From Alphaproteobacteria bacterium CG_4_9_14_3_um_filter_47_13 (GTDB lineage Bacteria > Pseudomonadota > Alphaproteobacteria > Micavibrionales > Micavibrionaceae), in the NCBI GenBank assembly GCA_002789675.1, contig PFTR01000099.1, positions 1 through 43,192 on the forward strand: 43,192 nt of DNA. The letters are read 5' to 3'. Of this stretch, positions 33,007 to 40,671 are shown in pieces. The notes beneath the pieces were generated by a model. It had not been told where the DNA came from. It saw only the letters and a program-made list of their open reading frames with translations, and did no database searches. Each line of letters begins with the position of its first letter. Within the stretch, counting starts at the first letter, position 1. The translations under genes and the position numbers were made by a program.

Positions 33007-33369
33007 ATGGCGGAAGTCAGTTTGAATATTCACGGAAAAGAATACGGCATTGCTTGTGATGACGGGCAGGAAAATCGTGTTGTTGAAGTTGGTCAATATG
33101 TTGATAACCGCGCCCGTGATATTGCTTCCGCAGGAGCGGCCAGTAATGAAAATCATTTGTTGGTTTTGACCGCTCTGGTTCTGGCTGATGAAGTCAAGGA
33201 ATTGCGTGACAGTCTGGCAAGCCTGCAGGCAAACGGGAGCCGGAATGCCGTCCCGCCACAGATCGTCTATGAAGGTCTTTCGGAAGCGGAAGAGCGCCAT
33301 ATTGTTGATTCTATCGAACAACTGGCGAATCGTATTGACTCGGTAGCAGAACGTCTTCGCGCTGCCTGA
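33007..33369 (+). CDS. zapA: Cell division protein ZapA
   Basis: This is a 120-residue protein with the ZapA layout: a beta-rich N-terminal head (VSLNIHGKEYGIACDDGQENRVVEVGQYVD-type start, residues 4-34) and a long C-terminal coiled coil after the conserved LLVLTALVLADEVKEL. ZapA binds and bundles FtsZ filaments at the division site. It is preceded by the small helical gene with three bases between. The 6S RNA gene often found behind zapA in Proteobacteria is not here: only 68 bp separate it from the convergent accA. Confidence 0.88.
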   Translation: MAEVSLNIHGKEYGIACDDGQENRVVEVGQYVDNRARDIASAGAASNENHLLVLTALVLADEVKELRDSLASLQANGSRNAVPPQIVYEGLSEAEERHIVDSIEQLANRIDSVAERLRAA

Positions 33370-33437
33370 GATTCTTCTGGTTATCTGCAAAACGGCACCC
33401 ATAACGAGAATACCAGCGGGAGGACGGGCTTAATATT

Positions 33438-34385
33438 TTAAGCGGCGCGTCCCATTTTGAGAAATTTTTCACGGCGTTTCTGTTTTAGTTTAATACCATC
33501 CCACGGAATAAGCGCGTCAAAAGACTTTTCAATATGTCTGGCAACCGCATTAATGGTTTCTTCCTGCTTTCTATGAGCGCCGCCGATGGGTTCGGCGATG
33601 ATACCGTCAATTAATTTCAGGTTATAAAGATCCTGTGCTGTGAGTTTCAGGGCAACGGCGGCATCTTCGGCATGCGTTGCGCTTCGCCACAGGATGGATG
33701 CACAGCCTTCCGGAGAGATAACGGAATAGATCGAATGTTCCAGCATAAAAATTTTATCAGCCGTTGCAATAGCGATCGCACCGCCGGAACCGCCTTCGCC
33801 GATAATTACCGAGACAATAGGCGTTTGAATGCGTAGACAGGTTTCAATAGACTTGGCGATGGCTTCGGCCTGTCCGCGCTCTTCTGCGCCGACGCCCGGA
33901 TAGGCGCCCGCTGTATCAACCAGCGTGATGACAGGGATCTGGAACTGCTCTGCCATGTGCATGAGGCGCTGCGCCTTGCGATAGCCTTCCGGCCTTGCCA
34001 TGCCGAAATTATGCCTGATCCGGCTGTTTGTATCACTGCCTTTCTCATGACCCAGAATAACGCAGGAACGTCCCCGGAATCTTCCCAGTCCGCCCATAAG
34101 TGCGTAGTCCTCGCCAAAATTACGATCCCCGGCCAGCGGAGTAAAATCCTCTATGAAATTACGGACATAGTCTGTGAAGTGAGGACGGTTTTGATGTCTG
34201 GCAACTTGCACTTTTTGCTGTGGTGTCAGTTTGCTATAGGTCTGGATGAGAAGACGGTCTATTTTATTGGTCATACGGGTGATTTCTTCCGAAATATTCA
34301 TATGGTCTTCGCCACTGACATTTCGGAGTTCCGCTATTTTTGCTTCCAGTTCCAGTACCGGCTTTTCAAATTCAAGTTGATTCAT
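33438..34385 (-). CDS. accA: Acetyl-CoA carboxylase carboxyltransferase subunit alpha
   Basis: This is a 315-residue subunit of the enzyme that makes malonyl-CoA for fatty acid synthesis; it pairs with AccD. The N-terminal helical arm (FEKPVLELEAKIAELR) and the crotonase-fold core with the GGLGRFRGRS segment, GMARPEGYRKAQRLM and the oxyanion-forming GEGGSGGAIAI are canonical, as is VISPEGCASILWR. Length is typical. It lies 113 bp behind xerD on the same strand, with no good ribosome site in front of ATG 34385. Confidence 0.97.
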   Translation of the reverse strand: MNQLEFEKPVLELEAKIAELRNVSGEDHMNISEEITRMTNKIDRLLIQTYSKLTPQQKVQVARHQNRPHFTDYVRNFIEDFTPLAGDRNFGEDYALMGGLGRFRGRSCVILGHEKGSDTNSRIRHNFGMARPEGYRKAQRLMHMAEQFQIPVITLVDTAGAYPGVGAEERGQAEAIAKSIETCLRIQTPIVSVIIGEGGSGGAIAIATADKIFMLEHSIYSVISPEGCASILWRSATHAEDAAVALKLTAQDLYNLKLIDGIIAEPIGGAHRKQEETINAVARHIEKSFDALIPWDGIKLKQKRREKFLKMGRAA

Positions 34386-34436
34386 ATTTCATCATAACTT
34401 TTTAAGACATTGAATGTTTAGAGAGAGGCAGTATAG

Positions 34437-34474
34437 AAATAGCGAGCAGAATAATCAAATCCTACCCGCTATTT
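34437..34474 (-). terminator. Hairpin between xerD and accA
   Basis: Perfect 8-bp arms AAATAGCG (34437-34444) and CGCTATTT (34467-34474) with a 22-base loop follow the xerD stop. There is no T-run after it, so it may be a weak terminator or processing site. Confidence 0.3.
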
Positions 34475-34498
34475 TATACGTATTTATTTCAGAACAGT

Positions 34499-35491
34499 TT
34501 ATTTATCCGAGCCTGTTTTGGCCATAGGATGATTGTCTTCAACTGCTTTTTTAGCCATATCGTTAATGATATGGGTGTAAATCTGCGTTGTTGCAATATC
34601 CGCATGACCGAGCATTTTCTGGACGGAACGGAGATCCGCACCGTTGCTCAGAAGATGTGTTGCGAAAGCGTGCCGCAGGATATGCGGACTGACGCGGTCG
34701 GCATCAATCTGTGCTCTGTCGGCAAGATCTTTCAGTAACTGGGCAAAACGCTGGCGTGTCAGATGCCCGCTTTCCGATGTACGGGAAGGGAACAACCATT
34801 GTGCCTGAACATTCTTATCATCATGACCGATAAATTGTTTACGGACATCCTGATATGCTTTCAGAGCTTTTTGTGCCGGTACCGAAATAGGAACCATACG
34901 CTCGCGTCCGCCTTTGCCAGCGACCATGAGAAACTGCATGTCTTCACCAATGGCGGACATTGCCAGACCCACCAGTTCAGAAACGCGCAGCCCTGTCGCA
35001 TAGAGCATTTCCAGAAGGCAAACCAGACGGACGCTATCTGCACCGCCGCCTTGTCCTGCCGTTTTAATCAAAGTTGTTACTTCTGATTCGCTCAGTGTTT
35101 TTGGCAGAGTACGAATTTGCTTCGGGCTTTCGATTGTTGTTGTCGGATCTTCCTTGCGAATGTTCTCCGATACCAGATAACGGTAGAACTGGCGAAGGGC
35201 AGAAAGACGGCGCGCCACCGTTCTTGTTGCAATCTGTGATTTATTCTGACCCTTTACATGGATTTTGTTACCAAGATCTTCAAGATAGGACTTGATCTGC
35301 TCGGTTGTTACATCAACGATTTCTTTCGAAAATGTTTCACGCAGATACAGGCTGAAATCAGCCAGATCCCGCCAGTATGCCTGACGTGTGTTCATTGCTG
35401 CTCCCCGTTCTGTGGTGAGCATATCAAGAAAGGAATCGACCAAAGGATGTAGCTTTGGTTTATCTTTAGGTGGACGACCAGGACGTGCCAT
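34499..35491 (-). CDS. xerD: Tyrosine recombinase XerD
   Basis: This is a 330-residue site-specific recombinase that resolves chromosome dimers at dif with XerC. The N-terminal SAM-like core-binding domain covers about 13-115. The catalytic residues are all present: Arg169 in ATGLRVSEL, Lys193 in AGKGGRERM, His270 and Arg273 in HILRHAF, His296 in LGHADIATTQ and Tyr305 in IYTHI. A Pro/Lys-rich N-terminal leader of about 12 residues is extra. It follows the secreted helical gene by two bases. XerC rather than XerD cannot be excluded by motif alone, though the LSNGADLRSVQ and length favour XerD. Confidence 0.9.
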   Translation of the reverse strand: MARPGRPPKDKPKLHPLVDSFLDMLTTERGAAMNTRQAYWRDLADFSLYLRETFSKEIVDVTTEQIKSYLEDLGNKIHVKGQNKSQIATRTVARRLSALRQFYRYLVSENIRKEDPTTTIESPKQIRTLPKTLSESEVTTLIKTAGQGGGADSVRLVCLLEMLYATGLRVSELVGLAMSAIGEDMQFLMVAGKGGRERMVPISVPAQKALKAYQDVRKQFIGHDDKNVQAQWLFPSRTSESGHLTRQRFAQLLKDLADRAQIDADRVSPHILRHAFATHLLSNGADLRSVQKMLGHADIATTQIYTHIINDMAKKAVEDNHPMAKTGSDK

Positions 35492-35493
35492 TT

Positions 35494-37347
35494 TTAGTTC
35501 TCCTTTTGATTTACATTCATACCCAGCATGACTTCACGAGCCAGAGACCGAGCTTCATTAGTTAGCCCCACTGCTATTAGGCCATCAATTACTTCCCGAA
35601 ACAACCCCGGATATATTTTATCAGGGGGAATATCGCGAAATATAATGGAGCTTAGTAGAACGATTTCACCCGGACGTTGCTCTTTCTTCGCTTTTTCAAG
35701 ATGATCTAATAAGCCAGTATTAGGCATTACATAATCTGAAGAGCTTGTCAAGGGAATATCTTTTTCATAAACGCCATTGACGTTATAATTATGTAATTTT
35801 AAGTTTTTGTCAAGTTTTTCATATGCTATTTTTATAATTTCTTGCTCCTGCAAGCCCAACTTTAAAAAAGATTCAATAAAATCAGGGTCTTCCGTGTAAT
35901 CTTTTTTTGTGGAAAACGTACCGATTTCATAAGCCACAAGTTGTAAAAACGCGCTTTTATCCATTTGTGAAAAATGATTTTGATGTTTATTCCATCTGTC
36001 TCGCCATATTTCAGATAGGGATTCTCCTGATTCTCCCAGAATTTTAAATGCTATTTTTACATCCTGTGCCTTTAAGATTTCAGGATCAAGAGACGCTATG
36101 ATTCTGGCGAAAGGCCAGAGGGATGTGGTTCCGTATTCATGAGCCAGTGCGAAGACTTCGTGCATAATGGCAGCCTGCTCATCGCCTCTGGCGGCATTGG
36201 ATGCAGCGCGATGGAGATAGGGTAAGCGTTCCCATTCTTTGATTGCGCGATATCCGGCAAGCGATGTTCCTTTTTTATTTTTCCCAAAATGTTTTTCAGC
36301 TTTATCTTCATAAAAAAATGTCAGATTTTCTGTTGTTTTTAGCCCGGCATTGACGGCTTTGATCATAAGAAGAAACTCTTGATCCTCTGGCAATGTCGGT
36401 TCTTCCAGGAATAAGGCCAGGGCAAGTAAGGAAGAGTTATCCTGTGCGGCGGGCAATTTTAGAGTGCCAAGATCAAGCCGTCCGGTGGCAGTGAGAGCCG
36501 CCATTTGCAACGAGGTAAGTTTTTGAAAATCCTCTATTTTTCTGGGTTTAAAATGATAATTTTCTTTTTCAACAATAGAGCGGAGTATTGTATCATCGGA
36601 AAAATCGATATTTAAAGTCGCAAGCCGATCAGATTTTCCGGCGGTTTTGGACATAATGTAGGCGCATATTTTTGTCATATGTTGCCAAAAAACAACATCA
36701 CCAAACCTGTTTTGCAAGGATTTTAACTCAAGGCAGCCAAGAGCCGATTCTTTATTGTAAAAAGCAGCAAGAATACCAGCGCGTGCCAAATGCTCGTGAT
36801 ACGGTTCGTCCTGTTGTTTTGAATAAAGGGCAAAGGCTTCTTTATAGAGCCCCATTTCCATTAGTTTTTCGATTCTAAGTGTCGTCAGGTCATAACCGGA
36901 AAGTAATTTTTCATCAGAATCAACAAGGCTGGAATCTGCTTTTGTCAGGAGCAGGCGTTTTGTCAGGATTTGCAATGTGCGGTATTGTGCCATGGCGGGA
37001 ATTTGGGGAAGGTAGGTACGGATCAGGGATCTTTTGCTTCCATGCCATAAATCACGGCCAAGACTGCCTTCGCTTTCTGTCGTTAGCAGTCCCTGCGATT
37101 CAAGTGCTGTAAAGTCTACTTTTAAAGTATTTTGGCTCTCAATTTTTTCTTCTGATGTCGCGCTACTGGCAGATTCGGGCACAGGTTCGTTTTTATTTCG
37201 TACCGATTCATCCGAGATATGATTACTGCCCGCCATACGATCTTCGGCATTATCGCCAAAAGCATTGCCCGGTTTTGCAAGAGTGAAGAACAGAGCAACT
37301 ATAAGCAGAAAAAGGAAAAATCTAATGAGCATCAAAAAATCTCTCAT
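35494..37347 (-). CDS. Secreted helical protein of unknown function linked to xerD
   Basis: This protein of up to 617 residues has a signal peptide (cut near AKPGNAF), a Ser/Glu-rich linker to about residue 75, then nearly 500 residues of helical, TPR/SEL1-like repeats without a catalytic motif I can identify. The start is ATG 37347 or, with GAGAGA about seven bases ahead, ATG 37332. Both lie inside the end of the 47-residue membrane-peptide gene, so the two are translationally coupled. It precedes xerD by two bases. From memory, a large secreted protein occupies this place between aroK and xerD in other Alphaproteobacteria. A periplasmic scaffold role is a guess. Confidence 0.6.
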   Translation of the reverse strand: MRDFLMLIRFFLFLLIVALFFTLAKPGNAFGDNAEDRMAGSNHISDESVRNKNEPVPESASSATSEEKIESQNTLKVDFTALESQGLLTTESEGSLGRDLWHGSKRSLIRTYLPQIPAMAQYRTLQILTKRLLLTKADSSLVDSDEKLLSGYDLTTLRIEKLMEMGLYKEAFALYSKQQDEPYHEHLARAGILAAFYNKESALGCLELKSLQNRFGDVVFWQHMTKICAYIMSKTAGKSDRLATLNIDFSDDTILRSIVEKENYHFKPRKIEDFQKLTSLQMAALTATGRLDLGTLKLPAAQDNSSLLALALFLEEPTLPEDQEFLLMIKAVNAGLKTTENLTFFYEDKAEKHFGKNKKGTSLAGYRAIKEWERLPYLHRAASNAARGDEQAAIMHEVFALAHEYGTTSLWPFARIIASLDPEILKAQDVKIAFKILGESGESLSEIWRDRWNKHQNHFSQMDKSAFLQLVAYEIGTFSTKKDYTEDPDFIESFLKLGLQEQEIIKIAYEKLDKNLKLHNYNVNGVYEKDIPLTSSSDYVMPNTGLLDHLEKAKKEQRPGEIVLLSSIIFRDIPPDKIYPGLFREVIDGLIAVGLTNEARSLAREVMLGMNVNQKEN

Positions 37348-37465
37348 TGTTAATTGTTTTGCTGACGTTCTTCTGTCCTGCAGGGATGTCGGTGATTGTA
37401 AGAAATAGTGTACCGACTGCCAAAAGAAGGAAGACGGCGGCGCTTAGTATAATCACAGCTTTCAT
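37322..37465 (-). CDS. 47-residue single-pass membrane peptide
   Basis: This short gene has a strong ribosome site, AGGAGG (37472-37477 as its complement), six bases ahead of ATG 37465. The product begins MKAVIILSAAVFLLLAVG, a membrane helix to about residue 24, then TDIPAGQKNVSKTINNERF and ends DAH. The pattern of a helix followed by D-I-P-A and a late E-R-F recalls small conserved proteins I remember between aroK and xerD in Alphaproteobacteria (W/T-D-I-P-A-P ... DERF). It overlaps the next gene by 11-26 bases. It is divergent from aroK across 137 bp. Function unknown. Confidence 0.7.
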   Translation of the reverse strand: MKAVIILSAAVFLLLAVGTLFLTITDIPAGQKNVSKTINNERFFDAH

Positions 37466-37602
37466 TATCGGCCTCCTGTGGTAATGGTGGTTTGATTTTG
37501 TTGGGCAATCTTATCCCTTATTTACCCTGAAAATAGGCAAGAATTATATAAAATGCAAGGACAGGATTGTAATTTTAGCCCCTTACATGGCATAAAAGCC
37601 CT

Positions 37603-38184
37603 ATGAGTTCAATTGATGAAGATATGGTAGATGAAATCCGGCGCCTTCTTGATCGTCCTATTTTACTTGTAGGGTTGATGGGGGCAGGAAAGACAAGAAT
37701 GGGGCGGGAAATTGCCAAAGTTCTAAATCTTCCTTTTACCGATTCGGATGATGAAATAGAAAAAGCAGCCTGTATGGAGATTGCCGAGATTTTCGAAAAA
37801 TTTGGTGAACCTTATTTCAGAGACGGCGAACGTCGGGTTGTCAGCCGGTTGCTGGAGCAGGGGCTAGCCGTTATTGCAACGGGGGGCGGGGCTGTTATGA
37901 TGCCAGAGACCGAAGAGGCCATTCGCAATAAAACCCTGTCAATTTGGGTTCGGGCAGAGATGGCGGTTATGGTCGAGCGCACATCTCGCAGAGATAACAG
38001 ACCTTTGCTGCAAAAAGGCGATCCTGAAAAAATTCTGACGGAGCTTGCCGCAAAACGTTACGTCATCTATGAAAAATCTGATATTGTTATCGACAGTCAT
38101 AATGGGCCGGCAGAGGCTATTTTGAATCAGGCTCTGGAAAAAATCCGGAATTTTTTACGCTATGAGAAACGCAGAGCAGGCTGA
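37603..38184 (+). CDS. aroK: Shikimate kinase
   Basis: This is a 193-residue kinase that phosphorylates shikimate in aromatic amino acid synthesis. The P-loop GLMGAGKT lies at 24-31, the shikimate-binding Asp in FTDSDDEIE near 45-53, Arg in YFRDGERRVV, the GGGAV loop near 96-100 and the lid Arg in RDNRPLL. An N-terminal 19-residue extension before the first strand is common in Alphaproteobacteria. The ribosome site ahead of ATG 37603 is poor; ATG 37624 is an in-frame alternative. It is followed by aroB after 21 bases. Confidence 0.95.
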   Translation: MSSIDEDMVDEIRRLLDRPILLVGLMGAGKTRMGREIAKVLNLPFTDSDDEIEKAACMEIAEIFEKFGEPYFRDGERRVVSRLLEQGLAVIATGGGAVMMPETEEAIRNKTLSIWVRAEMAVMVERTSRRDNRPLLQKGDPEKILTELAAKRYVIYEKSDIVIDSHNGPAEAILNQALEKIRNFLRYEKRRAG

Positions 38185-38205
38185 TGATATATTCTGGAGA
38201 CTTAA

Positions 38206-39333
38206 TTGATTAAAAAGAAAACTGTTACTGTTGCTCTGGATAAAAATTCCTATGATATTCATATTGGGCAAGGAATTCTGCGGGATATTGCGGAATGCCT
38301 TCCTGTTGATCTTAAAGACCGCACGCTGTTTATTCTCGCCGATGAAAATGTTTCTAAAATCTATGCACGGCAGGTTTATGACCGTTTGAAAGCAGAAAAA
38401 CCGAAATCAGTTCAATTGATGGAAATGCCCGCAGGGGAACAGACAAAGTCTCTTTCCTCTTTGGAAAAGGTTTTGTCGTGGCTTCTGGATCATGGTGTTG
38501 AAAGAAGCTCTGTTTTATTCGCTGTCGGGGGCGGGGTTATAGGGGATCTGGCCGGATTCGCGGCAGCAACAGTGTTGCGCGGGATCTCTTTTGTACAGGT
38601 TCCCACCACATTGTTGGCACAGGTTGATAGTGCCGTTGGAGGAAAAACAGGCGTGAATATGGTGCAGGGCAAAAATCTCGTGGGTGTTTTTTACCAGCCG
38701 CTTGCGGTTGTCAGTGATATAGAAACGCTGAAAACCCTGCCGAAACGGCAGATTCTTGCCGGCTATGCTGAAATTGTGAAATACGGATTAATTGATGATC
38801 CTTCTTTTTTCATATGGCTGGAAAAAGAGGGACATAATGTTTGTGCGCTTGAGGAGCAGCCTCTTGTCCGTGCCATTGATATTTCCTGCTGTAAAAAGGC
38901 GGAAATTGTCAGAAAAGACGAAAAGGAGCAGCAGGGCATTCGTGCGCTTTTGAATTTGGGGCATACTTTTGGTCATGCGCTGGAGACGGCTTCAGGCTAT
39001 GATAACCGGCTTCTACATGGCGAGGCGGTTGCGGTTGGACTGGTGCTGGCTTTTAGATTGTCATACAGGTTGAGGCTCTGTCCGGAAGAGGATGTGGACA
39101 GAGTTATATCGCATCTAGCGGGCATAGGACTTCCAACGAAAATCAGTATGATTACACCGACTCTTGAGGCCAGTGCCGAGGATCTTATGAGTTATTTTAA
39201 ACTGGATAAAAAATCTTCCAGGGGAGTCGTTACTTATATTGTTGCTGCGGGAATCGGGAAAGCACATATATGCCGCAATGTGCTGGAAGAAGATGTTAAG
39301 GCGGTTCTTGAACATTCGATTGATGGAAAGTAG
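38206..39333 (+). CDS. aroB: 3-dehydroquinate synthase
   Basis: This is a 375-residue NAD- and metal-dependent enzyme for the second step of the shikimate pathway. GEQTKS near 76-81, GGGVIGDLAGF near 107-117, DSAVGGKTGVN near 143-153, LNLGHTFGHALE and LLHGEAVAVG supply cofactor, substrate and metal ligands. The start is TTG at 38206, supported by GGAG (38196-38199) six bases upstream; no suitable ATG lies nearby. It forms an operon with aroK in front and the CorC gene three bases behind. Confidence 0.95.
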   Translation: MIKKKTVTVALDKNSYDIHIGQGILRDIAECLPVDLKDRTLFILADENVSKIYARQVYDRLKAEKPKSVQLMEMPAGEQTKSLSSLEKVLSWLLDHGVERSSVLFAVGGGVIGDLAGFAAATVLRGISFVQVPTTLLAQVDSAVGGKTGVNMVQGKNLVGVFYQPLAVVSDIETLKTLPKRQILAGYAEIVKYGLIDDPSFFIWLEKEGHNVCALEEQPLVRAIDISCCKKAEIVRKDEKEQQGIRALLNLGHTFGHALETASGYDNRLLHGEAVAVGLVLAFRLSYRLRLCPEEDVDRVISHLAGIGLPTKISMITPTLEASAEDLMSYFKLDKKSSRGVVTYIVAAGIGKAHICRNVLEEDVKAVLEHSIDGK

Positions 39334-39336
39334 AAT

Positions 39337-40623
39337 ATGGAAAAAGATATTGTTATCTCTATAGGCGCAATTTTTGTACTGTTATTACTTTCAGCTTTTT
39401 TCTCGGGATCGGAAACGGCTTTGACGGCTGTTTCCAAGGGAAGAATGCATGCTCTGGCCAAAGAAGGAAACAAGCGTGCCGCGCTTGTGAATAAAATCCG
39501 CTCTGAAAAGGACAGGATGATCGGGGCGCTTCTGCTCGGTAATAATCTGGTGAATATTCTTGCTTCGGCGCTGGCAACCAGTGTGATGATCAAGGTTTTT
39601 GGCGAAGCAGGCGTTGTGTATGCCACGCTTGTCATGACACTTCTTGTGCTTGTTTTTGCGGAAGTTCTTCCCAAAACCTATGCATTGCATTTCGCCGATA
39701 AAATGGCGATGGTTATAGCTCCTTTGATACGGGGGGTCACAATTGTTTTTGCGCCGGCTACGGCGATGATTACACTGGTCGTCAGAGGCATTCTGAAGGC
39801 GCTGGGGGAGGATATTTCCAAGGTCTCTGCCGGAAGTCATCTGGAGGTTTTGCGCGGCGTGATTGATATGCATACAGGCCCGGAGGAGGAAACGCAGGAG
39901 CAGCGTGCCATGTTACGTTCGGTACTTGATTTGGAGCATGTTGAGGTCTGTGAGATCATGACGCACCGTAAGAATGTCATGATGGTTGATGCGTCTAAAT
40001 CACAGACGCAAATTGTCGAGGAGGTACTGGATAGCCCTTATACAAGGCTCCCTTTATGGAAGGATGATTTCGATAATATTATTGGCGTTATCCATGTCAA
40101 AATGCTAATCAAGGAACTGCGTGCCCATGAAGGGAATGTCACGACGCCCGATATTGAATCACTAGTGACAGAGCCCTGGTTTATCCCCGAAACAACAACC
40201 CTGTTTGACCAGTTACAGGCTTTCCGTCAACGCCGGGAACATTTTGCCATTGTTGTCGATGAATATGGCAGTTATATGGGCATTGTAACGCTGGAAGATA
40301 TTATTGAGGAAATTGTCGGCGAAATCGAGGATGAAATGGACGAGATTGTTGCCGGTGTACGGAAACAGCCGAACGGGACGTTTCTTGTCGATGGCGATGT
40401 GACAATTCGTGACCTGAACCGTGAATTTGACTGGGATCTCCCGGATGAGGATTATTCAACAATTGCAGGATTGATCCTGCATGAGGCACAGATAATTCCC
40501 GATCCCGGGCAGTCTTTTAATTTCTACGGAATGCGCTTTGATGTTGTGAAGCGCCAGCGGAACCAGATTACCCTGGTGAGGATTACGTCCCCTAAACCGG
40601 TTGAGAAGACAGAAAAAATATAG
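39337..40623 (+). CDS. HlyC/CorC family protein (CNNM membrane domain, two CBS, CorC_HlyC)
   Basis: This is a 428-residue protein. The N-terminal CNNM domain (1-180) has three to four membrane helices with FFSGSETALTAVS near 21-33 and LGNNLVNILAS near 67-77, residues that bind Mg2+/Na+ in CNNM transporters. Two CBS domains follow (about 205-265 and 275-335), where EDIIEEIVGEIEDEMDE marks the end of the pair, and a CorC_HlyC domain (about 345-425) closes it. Such proteins export or regulate magnesium or cobalt. The start is three bases behind aroB without a separate promoter; this linkage recurs in Alphaproteobacteria in my memory. Confidence 0.88.
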   Translation: MEKDIVISIGAIFVLLLLSAFFSGSETALTAVSKGRMHALAKEGNKRAALVNKIRSEKDRMIGALLLGNNLVNILASALATSVMIKVFGEAGVVYATLVMTLLVLVFAEVLPKTYALHFADKMAMVIAPLIRGVTIVFAPATAMITLVVRGILKALGEDISKVSAGSHLEVLRGVIDMHTGPEEETQEQRAMLRSVLDLEHVEVCEIMTHRKNVMMVDASKSQTQIVEEVLDSPYTRLPLWKDDFDNIIGVIHVKMLIKELRAHEGNVTTPDIESLVTEPWFIPETTTLFDQLQAFRQRREHFAIVVDEYGSYMGIVTLEDIIEEIVGEIEDEMDEIVAGVRKQPNGTFLVDGDVTIRDLNREFDWDLPDEDYSTIAGLILHEAQIIPDPGQSFNFYGMRFDVVKRQRNQITLVRITSPKPVEKTEKI

Positions 40624-40655
40624 AGCGTTACTATCTGTTGCCGGAGATCCGCTCT
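40622..40655. terminator. Compound hairpin between convergent CorC and secA genes
   Basis: Outer arms AGAGCG (40622-40627) / CGCTCT (40650-40655) and inner arms ATCT (40633-40636) / AGAT (40645-40648) fold into one interrupted stem in the 48-bp convergent gap. No T-run accompanies it in either direction. Confidence 0.35.
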
Positions 40656-40671
40656 CGCAGCTATGACGTGG

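Noticed and set aside
33370-33437. 6S RNA gene expected behind zapA
   Set aside because: Only 68 bp separate zapA from accA, too short for 6S RNA.
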